A DNA stretch of 64,000 nucleotides from Hahella chejuensis KCTC 2396 (GTDB lineage Bacteria > Pseudomonadota > Gammaproteobacteria > Pseudomonadales > Oleiphilaceae). Location of the stretch: NCBI RefSeq assembly GCF_000012985.1, contig NC_007645.1:2758501-2822500 (forward strand), given 5' to 3'. A program made the position numbers and the translations under genes. Shown here in pieces: positions 1 through 10,123 of this stretch (positions within the stretch are counted from its first letter, which is position 1; every line of letters begins with the position of its first letter). The notes under the pieces were generated by a model that searched no databases, was not told the origin of the DNA, and was given only the letters and a program-made list of their open reading frames with translations.

Positions 1-48
1 GGTCCTATTCTTCGCGATAGCCTCACTCGCATTGAGAAAGAGGGTTGA
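1..48 (+). CDS. nqrA: NqrA C-terminus (partial), Na+-NQR subunit A
   Basis: The window opens inside a reading frame whose last 15 codons end in RIEKEG before a TGA at 46-48. This matches the usual C-terminal end of NqrA, the cytoplasmic, quinone-associated subunit of Na+-translocating NADH:quinone reductase. Only the tail is visible, so the call leans on nqrB starting four bases later, as in standard nqrABCDEF operons. Confidence 0.8.
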   Translation, partial: GPILRDSLTRIEKEG

Positions 49-51
49 TGC

Positions 52-1251
52 ATGGGAATGAGAGAATTTCTTGACAAGATTGAGCCGCAATTTGAGAAAG
101 GCGGCAAATACGAAAAGTGGTACGCGCTGTTTGAAGCAGTCGACACCATTTTCTATACGCCTTCCAAGGTAACCTCCGCCAATACGCATGTGCGCGACGG
201 CGTTGACTTGAAGCGTATCATGATCACCGTGTGGTTCTGCGTATTCCCCGCCATGTTTTTCGGCATGTACAACGTGGGGTACCAGTCCAATACCTATCTC
301 GCCGCCAACGGTCTGACAATGGACATGGACTGGCATGGCGTCATTATCGCCATGCTGGCGGGCAATGACGCCGCGAGTATTTGGGATAACTTCATCTATG
401 GCGCGGTTTACTTCCTGCCTATCTACGCTGTCACCTTCGTTGTAGGCGGCTTCTGGGAAGTCGTATTTGCGACCATCAGAAAGCATGAAGTCAATGAAGG
501 CTTCTTTGTTACCTCTATTCTGTTCGCTTTGGTATGCCCGCCGACCATTCCCTTGTGGCAGGTGGCTCTGGGCATCAGCTTCGGCGTCGTGATTGGTAAA
601 GAAGTTTTTGGCGGTACAGGTAAGAACTTCCTGAACCCTGCTTTGACGGGTCGTGCGTTTTTGTACTTCGCCTATCCGGCGCAGATCTCTGGCGACGCCG
701 TCTGGACTGCGGTTGATGGCTTTAGTGGCGCTACGCCCTTGAGCGTCGCGGCTTCAGGCGGAATGGACGCGCTTAACACCAGCATCACTTGGATGGACGC
801 CTTCCTGGGGTTCCAGCAGGGGAGCGTAGGTGAAACCTCCACTCTGGCGATTTTAATAGGCGGCGCTGTGCTATTGGTTATGGGGATTGCATCCTGGCGT
901 ATTGTCGCTGGTGTTTTCCTGGGAATGGCGGCGACGGCCACATTGTTGAACATGATTGGCTCTGACACCAACCCGATGTTCCAGGTGCCTGCGCACTGGC
1001 ATTTTGTGTTGGGCGGCTTTGCGTTCGGCATGATGTTTATGGCGACTGACCCTGTTTCCGCTTCCATGACCAATACCGGTAAATGGGCGTTCGGTATATT
1101 AGTGGGTTTGATGACGGTGCTGATTCGCGTGATCAACCCGGCCTTCCCCGAAGGCATCATGTTGGCGATTTTGTTCGCGAACCTGTTTGCGCCGTTTATC
1201 GACCATCTGGTGGTTCAGGCCAATATCAAACGGAGGCTGGCGCGTGTCTAA
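52..1251 (+). CDS. nqrB: Na+-translocating NADH:quinone reductase subunit B
   Basis: NqrB is the large membrane subunit of the Na+ pump. It carries a covalent FMN and riboflavin and takes part in sodium translocation and quinone reduction. The 399-residue protein is close to the usual length (about 410), opens with a cytoplasmic N-terminus and then has about ten hydrophobic segments. The flavinylation motif SGATPLS is present, with the acceptor threonine at residue 228, to be modified by the ApbE encoded downstream. The ATG at 52 lies just behind the nqrA stop. The 3' end overlaps nqrC by eight bases, which suggests translational coupling. Confidence 0.97.
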   Translation: MGMREFLDKIEPQFEKGGKYEKWYALFEAVDTIFYTPSKVTSANTHVRDGVDLKRIMITVWFCVFPAMFFGMYNVGYQSNTYLAANGLTMDMDWHGVIIAMLAGNDAASIWDNFIYGAVYFLPIYAVTFVVGGFWEVVFATIRKHEVNEGFFVTSILFALVCPPTIPLWQVALGISFGVVIGKEVFGGTGKNFLNPALTGRAFLYFAYPAQISGDAVWTAVDGFSGATPLSVAASGGMDALNTSITWMDAFLGFQQGSVGETSTLAILIGGAVLLVMGIASWRIVAGVFLGMAATATLLNMIGSDTNPMFQVPAHWHFVLGGFAFGMMFMATDPVSASMTNTGKWAFGILVGLMTVLIRVINPAFPEGIMLAILFANLFAPFIDHLVVQANIKRRLARV

Positions 1252-2053
1252 GTCAAATGATTCCATTCAAAAGACGGTCATCGTCGCGCTGGCGCTGTGT
1301 ATCGTCTGTTCGATTTTCGTATCCGCCTCAGTTGTTCTGCTGAAGCCGATACAGGTTCAAAATAAAACATTGAACCTGAAGGAAAATATTCTGCGCGCCG
1401 CAGGTATGTTGAGTGCGGCTCCCACCAAGAAAGAGGTTGAGGAGAAATTTGCGCAAATCACCCCCAAAATCGTCGATCTTGACACAGGTAAGTATGTAGA
1501 GCCTAAAGACATCGGTTTTGAGAGCGTAGATGCGTTTGATCAGAAAAAATCCTCCCAAAACCCTGCGCTTTCCAAAGTGTTGCCGTCAGGTGAAGACCTG
1601 GCCGGGATCAAGCGTCGTGAGCGCTACGCGAAAGTGTATCTGGTTAAGGAAGGCGATAAGCTGACCCGGGTGATTCTGCCCATAAAAGGTTATGGTCTGT
1701 GGTCCACCCTGTACGGCTTCCTTGCTCTGAAGGCGGACGGCGACAGCGTGGTCGGGCTTGGCTTCTATGAGCATGGCGAAACGCCTGGCCTGGGTGGAGA
1801 AGTGGATAATCCCAACTGGAAATCGCAGTGGCCTGGTAAAGAAGTCTATGACGACAACTTTGATGTAGCCGTGCGATTGGTGAAAGGGGGTGTGAATCCG
1901 TCGGCGTCCGACGCTAAGTACTCTGTGGACGCCTTGTCTGGCGCCAGTCTCACCAGCCGTGGCGTAGAAAATCTGCTCCACTATTGGTTGAGCGAGAGCG
2001 GGTTCAAAACGTATTTGGAAAGGGTAAGATCCGGGGAGGCAGGAAATGTCTGA
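1244..2053 (+). CDS. nqrC: Na+-translocating NADH:quinone reductase subunit C
   Basis: NqrC is a periplasmic subunit on one N-terminal membrane helix, carrying the second phosphoester-linked FMN. I place the start at GTG 1244, with GGAGG at 1232-1236. This gives 269 residues beginning with a polar stretch and a helix at about 10-30, like known NqrC; the more upstream in-frame start would add residues not seen in the family. The flavin attachment motif reads [10 protein letters not shown], so the expected acceptor (residue 235) is serine where the well-studied Vibrio protein has threonine. It overlaps nqrB by 8 bp and nqrD by 8 bp. Confidence 0.95.
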   Translation: MSKSNDSIQKTVIVALALCIVCSIFVSASVVLLKPIQVQNKTLNLKENILRAAGMLSAAPTKKEVEEKFAQITPKIVDLDTGKYVEPKDIGFESVDAFDQKKSSQNPALSKVLPSGEDLAGIKRRERYAKVYLVKEGDKLTRVILPIKGYGLWSTLYGFLALKADGDSVVGLGFYEHGETPGLGGEVDNPNWKSQWPGKEVYDDNFDVAVRLVKGGVNPSASDAKYSVDALSGASLTSRGVENLLHYWLSESGFKTYLERVRSGEAGNV

Positions 2054-2711
2054 CGCAACGCCGAAGAAGGTTCTTCTAGAGCCAATTTTCTCCAACAACC
2101 CGATTGCTTTGCAGATCCTGGGCATCTGCTCTGCTTTGGCGGTAACGACCAGTTTGCAGTTGTCGCTGGTTATGGCTATCGCCGTATCGCTGGTAACCGC
2201 TTTTTCAAGCTTTTTTATCGCAATGATCCGTTCACATATTCCGAGCAACATCCGGATTATCGTGCAGATGACTATCATCGCTTCACTGGTAATTGTGGTG
2301 GATCAGGTGCTGAAAGCGTACGCGTACGAAATCAGTAAGCAGCTCTCGGTATTTGTTGGTTTGATTATCACCAACTGTATCGTAATGGGGCGTGCGGAAG
2401 CTTTCGCTATGCAGAATGGCCCAGTGTTGAGCTTTTTGGACGGGATTGGCAACGGCGCTGGATACGGCGCTATTTTGCTGATCGTCGCCACAGTTCGCGA
2501 ACTGTTCGGCGCTGGTAAGCTGTTCGGTGCGGAAATCCTGCCGACTGTAGCTAATGGCGGGTGGTATCAGCCGAACGGTCTGCTGCTGTTGCCTCCAAGC
2601 GCATTCTTTATCATCGGTTTGATCATCTGGGGCTTGCGTTCCTGGAAGAAAGAGCAGGTGGAAGCGCCGGAGTACAAGCTTTCCGCGCACAAAGTTAAGG
2701 AGGCGTTTTAA
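2046..2711 (+). CDS. nqrD: Na+-translocating NADH:quinone reductase subunit D
   Basis: NqrD is an integral membrane subunit of the Na+ pump that, with NqrE, holds the intramembrane iron centre and the ion path. The 221-residue protein has about six hydrophobic helices and the family stretch around [16 protein letters not shown], which includes the cysteine that with its NqrE counterpart ligates iron. The ATG at 2046 follows a purine-rich GGGGAGG and overlaps nqrC. A two-base gap separates it from nqrE. Confidence 0.96.
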   Translation: MSDATPKKVLLEPIFSNNPIALQILGICSALAVTTSLQLSLVMAIAVSLVTAFSSFFIAMIRSHIPSNIRIIVQMTIIASLVIVVDQVLKAYAYEISKQLSVFVGLIITNCIVMGRAEAFAMQNGPVLSFLDGIGNGAGYGAILLIVATVRELFGAGKLFGAEILPTVANGGWYQPNGLLLLPPSAFFIIGLIIWGLRSWKKEQVEAPEYKLSAHKVKEAF

Positions 2712-2713
2712 GC

Positions 2714-3325
2714 ATGTTTGAGCATTACCTGAGCCTCCTTATTAAGGCGGTATTCGTCGAAAACATGGCCTTGGCCTTCTTCCTGGGAATGTGTACGTTT
2801 CTGGCTCTGTCCAAAAAGATGGAGGCGGCTATTGGTCTCGGGATTGCGGTGGTGGTCGTTCTTTCCGTCACCGTTCCTGTTAACAACGCCATTTACAACG
2901 GCTTGCTGCGCGAAGGCGCGCTGAGCTGGGCGGGCTTGCCGAACGTGGATCTGAGTTTCCTTGGATTGCTGACCTATATCGGCGTTATCGCCGCTATCGT
3001 ACAGATACTGGAGATGGTGCTGGATAAGTTCTTCCCTGCGCTTTATAACGCGCTGGGGGTATTTCTCCCGCTGATTACCGTTAACTGTGCGATCATGGGC
3101 GCTTCCTTGTTCATGGTTGAGCGTGATTACACATTCGGAGAGAGTCTGGTGTATGGCTTTGGCGCTGGATTGGGTTGGGCGCTGGCGATCATCGCTCTGG
3201 CCGGAATCAGAGAGAAGCTGAAATACAGTGACGTTCCAGAAGGCCTGCGTGGTCTGGGCATCACCTTCATCACCGTTGGTCTGATGTCGCTTGGCTTTAT
3301 GTCTTTCTCAGGCATTTCTCTGTAA
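2714..3325 (+). CDS. nqrE: Na+-translocating NADH:quinone reductase subunit E
   Basis: NqrE is homologous to NqrD and inserted with inverted topology; together they form the core of the Na+ channel and hold the intramembrane iron centre. The 203-residue protein has six hydrophobic segments and the conserved [12 protein letters not shown] region containing the metal-binding cysteine. AAGGAGG at 2699-2705 lies just before the ATG. The length is normal for the family (about 198). Confidence 0.96.
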   Translation: MFEHYLSLLIKAVFVENMALAFFLGMCTFLALSKKMEAAIGLGIAVVVVLSVTVPVNNAIYNGLLREGALSWAGLPNVDLSFLGLLTYIGVIAAIVQILEMVLDKFFPALYNALGVFLPLITVNCAIMGASLFMVERDYTFGESLVYGFGAGLGWALAIIALAGIREKLKYSDVPEGLRGLGITFITVGLMSLGFMSFSGISL

Positions 3326-3355
3326 TCGGTCCGAACAGGTGAAGGTTGATAACAA

Positions 3356-4582
3356 ATGAACACTGAAATCATATTGGGCGTAGTCATGTTCACCGCCATA
3401 GTGCTATCACTAGTGGCGGTGATCCTGGCGGCGCGCGCAAGACTGGTCAGCTCGGGCGACGTCTCCATTGAGGTGAACGGCGATCCCAAACACACAATCA
3501 AAACGCCGGCTGGCGGCAAGCTGCTGCAGACTCTGGCTGGAGAGGGCGTGTTCTTATCGTCCGCCTGTGGTGGCGGCGGTAGCTGCGCGCAGTGTAAGTG
3601 TAAGGTTTTTGACGGCGGCGGCTCTATGTTGCCGACGGAGAGAGCGCACTTTACGCGTCGCGAAGAAAAAGAAGGCTGGCGCTTGTCCTGTCAGGTTGCT
3701 GTTAAGCAGGACATGAAAATCGAGGTGCCGGAAGAGGTCTTTGGCGTGAAGAAGTGGGAGTGCGAGGTGGTTTCCAATCACAACGTCGCCACTTTCATCA
3801 AAGAGCTGGTATTGAAACTGCCTGACGGCGAAGTCGTAGACTTCCGCGCTGGCGGTTACGTACAGCTGGAAACCCCGGCATACGACGTCACTTTCGATAA
3901 GTTTGAGATTGAAGAGCGCTTCCGCGAAGACTGGGACAAGCACAATCTGTGGCGCTTCCGTTCCGTCGTGAAAGAGCCGGTCATCCGTGCTTACTCTATG
4001 GCGAACTATCCAGAAGAGCGTGGCGTATTGAAGTTCAACATCCGTATTGCCACACCGCCTCCAGGCACTAACTTCCCGCCTGGCCAAATGTCTTCCTGGG
4101 TTTTCTCTTTGAAGCCTGGCGACAAGGTAACGGTATACGGACCCTTTGGTGAGTTCTTCGCCAAGGAAACTGATGCGGAAATGGTATTTGTTGGCGGCGG
4201 CGCCGGTATGGCTCCAATGCGCGCGCATATCTTCGATCAGTTGAAGCGCATCAAGACCAGTCGCAAGATGTCGTTCTGGTACGGCGCTCGCAGCCGTCGT
4301 GAAATGTTCTATGTAGACGACTTTGACGGCCTGGCGGCGGAAAACGACAACTTCCAGTGGCATGTGGCTCTGTCTGACCCGTTGCCCGACGATAACTGGA
4401 CGGGTTACAAAGGCTTCATCCACAACGTACTGTATGAAAACTACCTCAAGGAGCATCCAGCGCCGGAAGACTGTGAGTTCTACATGTGCGGTCCGCCTAT
4501 GATGAACGCTGCAGTTATCAAGATGCTGAAAGATCTAGGGGTTGAGGACGAGAATATTCTGTTAGACGATTTTGGTGGTTAA
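3356..4582 (+). CDS. nqrF: Na+-translocating NADH:quinone reductase subunit F (NADH dehydrogenase)
   Basis: NqrF is the electron entry subunit: NADH reduces FAD, which passes electrons to a [2Fe-2S] cluster and on to the pump. The 408-residue protein has an N-terminal membrane helix (about 5-25), a ferredoxin domain with cluster ligands C71, C77, C80 and C112, an FAD-binding domain with the RAYSMANY motif, and an NADH-binding domain with [10 protein letters not shown]. All key motifs are intact. The stop at 4580-4582 overlaps the beginning of apbE. Confidence 0.97.
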   Translation: MNTEIILGVVMFTAIVLSLVAVILAARARLVSSGDVSIEVNGDPKHTIKTPAGGKLLQTLAGEGVFLSSACGGGGSCAQCKCKVFDGGGSMLPTERAHFTRREEKEGWRLSCQVAVKQDMKIEVPEEVFGVKKWECEVVSNHNVATFIKELVLKLPDGEVVDFRAGGYVQLETPAYDVTFDKFEIEERFREDWDKHNLWRFRSVVKEPVIRAYSMANYPEERGVLKFNIRIATPPPGTNFPPGQMSSWVFSLKPGDKVTVYGPFGEFFAKETDAEMVFVGGGAGMAPMRAHIFDQLKRIKTSRKMSFWYGARSRREMFYVDDFDGLAAENDNFQWHVALSDPLPDDNWTGYKGFIHNVLYENYLKEHPAPEDCEFYMCGPPMMNAAVIKMLKDLGVEDENILLDDFGG

Positions 4583-5627
4583 CATTACTTTTTCGTTCCT
4601 TAAAATCAGAAAGCCCGCCAGTGCCTTACTGCTCTCAAGCAGTCTCGCATTGGCGGGCTGCTTTCATTCTGGCCCGGAGTTGCACTCTTCTGAGGGCAAG
4701 ATCATGGGTACGACCTATCATGTTAAATGGGTGTCTGATTCGGGCGATTCGGAGCAGGAGCTGGCGGCAGGCGTTTTGGCGCAACTGCAACTCGTTGATC
4801 GCCTAATGTCGACTTATAAGCCCGAGTCGGAGTTAAGTCGCTTTAATCAGTCTGAGCCTGGAAACTGGTTTGACTTCTCGCCTCAAACGTTTGAAGTATT
4901 TCAAATTGCACAAGGCGTGAGCGATATCAGTGGCGGCGCTTTTGACATTACGGTGGGTAAGTTGGTGAATCTGTGGGGCTTCGGTCCTGATCTTCGTCCA
5001 ATTAAGATTCCGGATGACGCCTTGCTATCCAGCGGGTTGTCCAAAGTCGGCTATCAACATCTCAAATATCAGGCGGAAGGCGACAAAGTCCTCAAAGAGA
5101 CGGCGATGTACGTTGATCTCTCAGCCGTCGCCAAAGGCTATTCCGTTGACTTGGCGGCCAAGTACCTAGAGTCGCAGGGAGTTACTGATTATCTGGTCGA
5201 GGTCGGCGGAGAAGTCATGCTGAGTGGTCATAAACCAGACGGCCAGCCCTGGCGGATAGCCATAGAGTCGCCGATAGTGGGTGAAAGGCGGACTCAGAAC
5301 GTGCTGGAAATGGATAGAGGCGCGGTTGCCACTTCCGGAGACTATCGTAATTACTTCGAAGAAGATGGCGTACGTTACTCCCACACTATTGACCCCCGTA
5401 CCGGCAAACCGATTGGCCACAACCTGGCCTCCGTGACAGTCATCGACGATACAGTGGCGCGCGCGGACGCATTGGCGACTTCCTTTATGGTGATGGGACC
5501 GGAACAAGGCATGGACGTTGCTGTCAATAACGATATCGCTGTGTTGTTTATTGTTCGGCGGGACGGTAAGTTTGTAGAAGAAACGTCTCCCGCGTTTTTG
5601 AAACGTATCAAACGATTGGAGGAGTAG
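4572..5627 (+). CDS. apbE: FAD:protein FMN transferase (ApbE lipoprotein)
   Basis: ApbE transfers FMN from FAD to threonine/serine residues of NqrB and NqrC in the periplasm. The N-terminus is a lipoprotein signal: basic KIRK, a hydrophobic run, then LALAGC with the lipidated cysteine at residue 30. Family motifs are present: [11 protein letters not shown] near the mature start, [30 protein letters not shown] and a C-terminal [12 protein letters not shown] metal-binding stretch. The start is either TTG 4572 or GTG 4575, both overlapping nqrF, and no strong ribosome site is visible. A long hairpin lies inside the signal-peptide coding part (4612-4659). Confidence 0.95.
   Translation: MVVNITFSFLKIRKPASALLLSSSLALAGCFHSGPELHSSEGKIMGTTYHVKWVSDSGDSEQELAAGVLAQLQLVDRLMSTYKPESELSRFNQSEPGNWFDFSPQTFEVFQIAQGVSDISGGAFDITVGKLVNLWGFGPDLRPIKIPDDALLSSGLSKVGYQHLKYQAEGDKVLKETAMYVDLSAVAKGYSVDLAAKYLESQGVTDYLVEVGGEVMLSGHKPDGQPWRIAIESPIVGERRTQNVLEMDRGAVATSGDYRNYFEEDGVRYSHTIDPRTGKPIGHNLASVTVIDDTVARADALATSFMVMGPEQGMDVAVNNDIAVLFIVRRDGKFVEETSPAFLKRIKRLEE
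4612..4659 (+). promoter_or_regulatory. Long RNA hairpin at the nqrF-apbE boundary
   Basis: The outer arms 4612-4624 and 4647-4659 pair over 13 positions with one G.U. A symmetric 3x3 internal loop follows, then a perfect 6-bp inner stem (4628-4633 with 4638-4643) closed by a CTCA loop. It starts 30 bases after the nqrF stop, inside the apbE signal peptide. The downstream GCTTTCATTCT is only weakly T-rich, so it could be a partial terminator or an mRNA-stability element that lowers apbE relative to nqr. Confidence 0.5.
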
Positions 5628-5631
5628 AGCA

Positions 5632-5874
5632 ATGTATGTGTTCCTTGTTGTGTTCGGCGTCATGCTGCTCATCGTTTTGGCCATGTCCATTGGAGTCATC
5701 CTTGGCCGCAAGCCTATTTCAGGTTCGTGTGGCGGTATGAGCGCATTAGGTATGGAAGTCGCCTGCGATATTTGCGGCGGCGACAAAAACAAATGTGAAA
5801 AAGAGACGGAGGCCGCCAAGCAATCTCAGGCGCAGGCCGAAGATCTCGCATACGACGCCACCCGTAAGGGGTGA
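5632..5874 (+). CDS. nqrM: NqrM, Na+-NQR maturation protein (DUF539)
   Basis: NqrM is a small membrane protein required for Na+-NQR assembly, thought to deliver iron to the NqrD/E site. The 80-residue product has one N-terminal helix (about 2-22) followed by a cysteine-rich stretch, SCGG then CDICGGDKNKCE, giving the four conserved cysteines of the family. It begins four bases after the apbE stop, behind GGAGGAGTAG, and closes the operon. Confidence 0.95.
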   Translation: MYVFLVVFGVMLLIVLAMSIGVILGRKPISGSCGGMSALGMEVACDICGGDKNKCEKETEAAKQSQAQAEDLAYDATRKG

Positions 5875-5898
5875 TGCGCTTACCATATAGAAGCAAAT

Positions 5899-5927
5899 CC
5901 GCCGAATGCCTCTTTGGCGTTCAGCGG
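5899..5927 (+). terminator. Hairpin after nqrM, possible terminator
   Basis: A 12-bp stem (5899-5910 with 5916-5927, two G.U pairs) and a 5-base loop stand 24 bases after the nqrM stop. No good T-tract follows, so the terminator role is uncertain. The remaining space up to sthA shows no gene. Confidence 0.4.
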
Positions 5928-6064
5928 GTTGCGATTAAGTTGTCGCACGCGACGATGCGCTTATCTGGCGTCGCGATTTAAGTCGTTAATTATAAAGATG
6001 TTCCGTCTGGCGGCCTGCGGCGGCTGCGATCCGGCGGAATAGGGTTTCAGGAGACCGATAGCGC

Positions 6065-7459
6065 ATGGCTGAATATCGTTATGATGTGGTTGTAATTGGC
6101 GCCGGGCCGGCCGGGGAAGGCGCGGCGATGAATGCTGCGAAGCACGGCAAGCGCGTTGCAGTGATTGAGGATAAAAGTCAGGTTGGCGGTAACTGCACCC
6201 ATATGGGCACGATTCCGTCGAAAGCGTTGCGTCACGCAGTCAAGCAAATCATCCAGTTCAATACCAATACCATGTTCCGGGATATCGGGGAGCCGCGTTG
6301 GTTTTCTTTTCCCAGAGTCCTGCAAAACGCGGAGCGGGTAATCGGCAAGCAGGTAAAAATCCGTACCCAGTTTTACGCCCGCAACAGAGTGGATCTGTAT
6401 CGCGGTCGAGCCAGTTTTATTGATGAAAATCGCATTGAAGTACGGGGCGGCCTCAACGGCAAAGAAGTCTTATATGGCAAGCAGATTGTCATCGCGACAG
6501 GCTCCAGGCCCTATCTGCCTGAAGACGTAGATTTCACGCATCGTCGTATTTATAACAGCGATAGTATTCTCAAGCTGAGTCATACTCCCAGAACGCTGAT
6601 TATTTACGGGGCCGGGGTAATCGGTTGTGAATACGCCTCCATTTTTGTCGGGTTGGGCGTCAAAGTGGACCTTATTAATCCTGGCGAGCGCTTGCTGTCT
6701 TTCCTTGATGGGGAAATTTCGGACGCATTGAGTTATCACCTGAGGGATAACGGGGTGTTGGTGCGTCATAATGAGCAATACGATAGTGTGGTCGGCGATG
6801 ATCATGGCGTTGTATTGACGATGAAATCCGGCAAGCGTATTCGCGCTGACGCCTTCCTTTGGTGTAACGGTCGCACCGGCAATACCGATAATTTGGGGCT
6901 GGAGAATATCGGACTGGAGCCTAATGCTCGCGGACAATTGGCGGTGGATAACCATTACCGCACCAAGATCCCTCACGTATTTGCGGCGGGCGATGTGATC
7001 GGCTGGCCAAGCCTGGCCAGCGCCGCCTATGATCAGGGGCGTTCAGCGTCGTCGGAAATAGTGAAAGACGATTTTTTCCGCTTTATTACCGATGTGCCTA
7101 CAGGGATTTACACGATTCCTGAAATTAGTTCGGTTGGTCGGACAGAAGCGGAACTGACGGAAGCCAAGGTGCCATACGAAGTGGGGCAGGCGTTTTTCAA
7201 GGATCTGGCGCGCGCGCAGATTACTGGCGACACGGTCGGTATGCTGAAGCTGCTATTCCATCGCGAAACCATGGAGTTGCTGGGGATTCACTGCTTCGGC
7301 GACCAGGCTTCTGAGATCGTGCATATCGGACAGGCGATCATGAATCAGCCTGGCGAACTGAATACCATCGAGTATTTTGTAAACACGACATTCAATTATC
7401 CCACTATGGCGGAAGCCTATCGGGTTGCGGCGTTAAACGGCCTTAATCGGATATTTTGA
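6065..7459 (+). CDS. sthA: Soluble pyridine nucleotide transhydrogenase
   Basis: SthA moves hydride between NADPH and NAD+, draining excess NADPH. The 464-residue flavoprotein has the FAD dinucleotide motif GAGPAGEG at about 11-18, a second Rossmann motif [11 protein letters not shown] near 180, the FAD motif FAAGDVIG and a C-terminal dimerisation domain. The site that is a disulfide in related lipoamide dehydrogenases reads [15 protein letters not shown], with only one cysteine, which is the mark of SthA as opposed to Lpd or Gor. AGGAGACC precedes the ATG. It is convergent with the GDPD gene. Confidence 0.95.
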   Translation: MAEYRYDVVVIGAGPAGEGAAMNAAKHGKRVAVIEDKSQVGGNCTHMGTIPSKALRHAVKQIIQFNTNTMFRDIGEPRWFSFPRVLQNAERVIGKQVKIRTQFYARNRVDLYRGRASFIDENRIEVRGGLNGKEVLYGKQIVIATGSRPYLPEDVDFTHRRIYNSDSILKLSHTPRTLIIYGAGVIGCEYASIFVGLGVKVDLINPGERLLSFLDGEISDALSYHLRDNGVLVRHNEQYDSVVGDDHGVVLTMKSGKRIRADAFLWCNGRTGNTDNLGLENIGLEPNARGQLAVDNHYRTKIPHVFAAGDVIGWPSLASAAYDQGRSASSEIVKDDFFRFITDVPTGIYTIPEISSVGRTEAELTEAKVPYEVGQAFFKDLARAQITGDTVGMLKLLFHRETMELLGIHCFGDQASEIVHIGQAIMNQPGELNTIEYFVNTTFNYPTMAEAYRVAALNGLNRIF

Positions 7460-7467
7460 TCGGGCTT

Positions 7468-7498
7468 AGGCGAGGGGGATTGTGCGTCCCGCTCGCCT
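7468..7498. terminator. Hairpin between convergent sthA and GDPD genes
   Basis: AGGCGAG (7468-7474) pairs with CTCGCCT (7492-7498), with partial inner GGGA/TCCC pairing. It sits in the 55-bp convergent gap, followed on the plus strand by a short T-rich stretch. It plausibly serves both genes. Confidence 0.5.
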
Positions 7499-7514
7499 TC
7501 TGTCGTAAAAGCGA

Positions 7515-8261
7515 CTACTGCGCGTGGGTGAGATGCGGCTGCTGGGTTTTCAAGTATTTGAGAACATGGCAGGGGTAATCGGTGATCACGCTGTGTACGC
7601 CCAGTTCCTGCAGGCGTAACACGTCAGGAATCATATTCACCGTCCAGGTTGAGACTTCCAGTCCGGCTTTTCTGGCGTCAGCCATCAGCTCTTCATCGGC
7701 CAGCTTGTAATACAGCACCAGCATTCGACAGTTTAGCTTGAGTGCAGTTTGTACCGGTCCTGGAAAGCGTTTCTCCGCGACATATCCCGTGTCGATGGAG
7801 GCATTCAGTCGTTTGATCTGCTGCAGCACCCAAGAGTTGGATGACGTAACGACGACGCGCCCAAACAGCTTTTCATGTTGGATCAGCTCCACCAGTCTAT
7901 TACAGAGTATGTTCAGTCTGGGTTTGGTGTCGGTCTTGATTTCCAGCTGTATCGACTGGAACTCGGGACAAACCGCCAGGATATCCTGTAGCGTCGGTAC
8001 GGGAGCTGGCTCGTGCCAGGGTGGGATATGAAGTCCGGCGTCCAAATCGCCCAATTCCGCCGCCGTTAGCTCCGCCACTTTGGCTGAGTGGCCGGTGGTG
8101 CGATTAGTGGTTTTATCATGAATGACCATTAAGTGGCCGTCCTTGCTGAGCTGAAGATCCAGCTCAAAATTGCGGATGCCTTCCCGATAGGGATGAACAA
8201 AGCCGGCGACGGTATTTTCCGGCGCTTCGCCCTTGGCGCCCCGATGACCCACAATAATCAT
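7515..8261 (-). CDS. Glycerophosphodiester phosphodiesterase
   Basis: A cytosolic-type GDPD that hydrolyses glycerophosphodiesters to glycerol 3-phosphate and an alcohol. The N-terminus has the family signature GHRGAKGEAPENT with catalytic histidine and arginine, followed by FELDLQLSKDG (metal ligands) and HDKTTNRTTG (second catalytic histidine). At 248 residues with no signal peptide, it resembles UgpQ more than periplasmic GlpQ. It lies 12 bases downstream of the DAHP synthase gene on the same strand and is probably co-transcribed, although no metabolic link between the two is obvious. Confidence 0.9.
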   Translation of the reverse strand: MIIVGHRGAKGEAPENTVAGFVHPYREGIRNFELDLQLSKDGHLMVIHDKTTNRTTGHSAKVAELTAAELGDLDAGLHIPPWHEPAPVPTLQDILAVCPEFQSIQLEIKTDTKPRLNILCNRLVELIQHEKLFGRVVVTSSNSWVLQQIKRLNASIDTGYVAEKRFPGPVQTALKLNCRMLVLYYKLADEELMADARKAGLEVSTWTVNMIPDVLRLQELGVHSVITDYPCHVLKYLKTQQPHLTHAQ

Positions 8262-8273
8262 ATTAAGTTTCCG

Positions 8274-9386
8274 TTAAATGATCTTTTTATAGATTGCTTG
8301 GCGTTTAAGATAGGTTTCCCTGCATAAGTTCGCATCCTCCAGAAAGGCTGGCAAATCCGGCAGGGTCAGAGCCTGGGGGCCATCCACCAGCGCTTTGGAT
8401 GGGTGAGGGTGGAAGTCCACCAGAACCATATTGGCGCCCGCGATGATTCCCTGGGCAGTGGCGTGGGTGACTTCCAGTATTCCGTCAGGCGCGCGCTCAT
8501 GATTGCCAACAGAATGCGACGGGTCCACGCAAACAGGCATGCGGGTCAGGCGTTTGATGACAGGGACATGAGCGAAATCCACCAGGTTGCGATGGGGCGC
8601 GCCGCCGTCCGTTTTCATTCCGCGCAGACAGAAGACGACATTGGCGTTGCCTTCGCTTGCGAGGTACTCCGCTGCGTTAAGGGATTCATTCAGAGAGATG
8701 CCGAATCCTCTTTTCAGAAGCGCTGGATATTCTTTTTGTCTGCCAATGGCTTTGAGAAGTTCAAAGTTTTGCGTATTGCGAGTTCCAATTTGCAGCATGA
8801 CGCCTGTAGGACGACCGGTTTTCTCCAGGCATTCGTCAATTTCTTCGATGTGGCTTTCGTGGGTAATCTCCATAGCGATTACTTTAATGCCGTACTTGCC
8901 CGCCAGTTCGAATACATAAGGCAGACAGTCTTTGCCGTGGCCTTGAAACGTGTACGGATTGGTGCGCGGCTTATAAGCGCCCATACGGGTGCATTGCTGA
9001 CCGTTCTCTTTAAGGGCGCGCATCATTTCCTCGACATGAGTCGGATTGTCCACCGCACAAAGACCCGCGAATACATGGAAGCTCTCTTGATCGAAAGTCA
9101 GTCCATTATAGTGAAATCCGGTGGTGCGCTTGCTGTCCGCGTGGCGGCCAAGAATGCGGTATTCTTCAGAAATACGTACGACTCTCTCAACGGCGGGTAG
9201 GGCTTCTAACTCTTCTGCGTTCAGCTTTTTGGTGTCGCCAAGAAGATAAATTTCCGTCAGCTTCTGCTGCCTGCCCTGAATTTCATGCACTTTGCTGGCG
9301 ACGCCTGGCAACGCGTCAATAAAGTTCAGAGTTTCTCTATAAGCTTCCGAGGAGATGTCGGTATCAGGGTGAAGAATGATCAGCAT
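8274..9386 (-). CDS. 3-deoxy-7-phosphoheptulonate (DAHP) synthase, type I-beta
   Basis: Catalyses PEP + erythrose 4-phosphate to DAHP, the first step of aromatic biosynthesis. The first ~70 residues form a ferredoxin-like/ACT-type regulatory domain (MLIILHPDTD onward), the hallmark of the I-beta class. The KDO8P/DAHP synthase TIM barrel follows, with the metal cysteine in FAGLCAVDNP, MGAYKPRTNPY, CLRGMKTDGG, VCVDPSHSVG and the metal histidine in DFHPHPSKA. CAGGAAA lies ahead of the ATG. The 370-residue length fits the class. Confidence 0.92.
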   Translation of the reverse strand: MLIILHPDTDISSEAYRETLNFIDALPGVASKVHEIQGRQQKLTEIYLLGDTKKLNAEELEALPAVERVVRISEEYRILGRHADSKRTTGFHYNGLTFDQESFHVFAGLCAVDNPTHVEEMMRALKENGQQCTRMGAYKPRTNPYTFQGHGKDCLPYVFELAGKYGIKVIAMEITHESHIEEIDECLEKTGRPTGVMLQIGTRNTQNFELLKAIGRQKEYPALLKRGFGISLNESLNAAEYLASEGNANVVFCLRGMKTDGGAPHRNLVDFAHVPVIKRLTRMPVCVDPSHSVGNHERAPDGILEVTHATAQGIIAGANMVLVDFHPHPSKALVDGPQALTLPDLPAFLEDANLCRETYLKRQAIYKKII

Positions 9387-9446
9387 TGCGGTTTCCTGAG
9401 GTATGGGTGGACTCTTGGGGTGGACGGGGTCCGGTGCTTATTGTTT

Positions 9447-9462
9447 CGCCGCTGAGGCGGCG
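9447..9462 (-). terminator. GC-rich hairpin downstream of the DUF2062 gene
   Basis: CGCCGC-TGAG-GCGGCG forms a perfect 6-bp stem with a 4-base loop, just past the stop of the minus-strand DUF2062 gene. There is no T-tract, so it may be an RNA 3'-end stabiliser instead of an intrinsic terminator. Confidence 0.35.
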
Positions 9463-9469
9463 ATATTCC

Positions 9470-10030
9470 TTATTGGGCTTTGGTGTTTTGGCAGGCCATG
9501 CCAGATGCGCGACGCGCAGCGCGTTTTTCTTGTCGTTTGCGCCAGTCATGCCTGATTTTTCGGCGCCACAGGTACTCAACGACAACATATCCCAGCACGG
9601 AAAAGAATAGCCCGCATATGAATGAGCCGAAATAGAGCGGCAGCCCAATCTGATAGAGCTTCTCTCCCAGCCAGGCGAAACTGAGTTCAAATTCAAAGTG
9701 AACTTTAGGCATGCCTAAAATATGCGCGCCAACCAAATAATTGAAATAAAAAATAGGCGGCATGGTGACGGGGTTACTAATCCATACAAGTGCGACAGCC
9801 AGAGGTAGGTTGCAATTCACCCAGACAGCGATGAAGGCGGCCACCACCATCTGAAAAGGCATGGGAATAAAGCTGCAAAACACGCCGACCAGAACGGCCT
9901 TGGCGACGGCGTGGCGGTTGATATGCCAGAGATTGGGCTCGTGTAAGATATCGCCTAAAAAGTGCAGTGACTTGTTTTCTCTGAGCTTGTGTGGATTTGG
10001 CATCCACTTCTTGATGAAATCTTTAGGCAT
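9470..10030 (-). CDS. DUF2062 family membrane protein
   Basis: A small inner-membrane protein of the DUF2062 family, of unknown function. The start is set at ATG 10030 because family members begin MPKxxIKxW and then have a charged stretch with NLWHINRHAVA, as here; the frame stays open upstream but that part has no family character. Two to three hydrophobic segments (VLVGVFCSFIPMPFQMVVAA, and a C-terminal pair) end in a strongly basic tail. It is divergent from comEC with about 95 bp between. Confidence 0.8.
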   Translation of the reverse strand: MPKDFIKKWMPNPHKLRENKSLHFLGDILHEPNLWHINRHAVAKAVLVGVFCSFIPMPFQMVVAAFIAVWVNCNLPLAVALVWISNPVTMPPIFYFNYLVGAHILGMPKVHFEFELSFAWLGEKLYQIGLPLYFGSFICGLFFSVLGYVVVEYLWRRKIRHDWRKRQEKRAARRASGMACQNTKAQ

Positions 10031-10123
10031 TTGCTGGTTACAACCGCGTGAAAGTCGTATAGAGTGCTGCTCCGAAAAAAGCCGCCATATATTAGAGTGT
10101 AATGTAAATTTAGGGAACAACCG

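Noticed and set aside
3554-4456. A 300-codon open frame on the minus strand inside nqrF
   Set aside because: Shadow of the nqrF coding frame; no ribosome site and low-complexity content.
6065-7459. Missing second redox cysteine in the flavoprotein as a sign of inactivation
   Set aside because: Absence of the disulfide pair is the normal state of SthA transhydrogenases.
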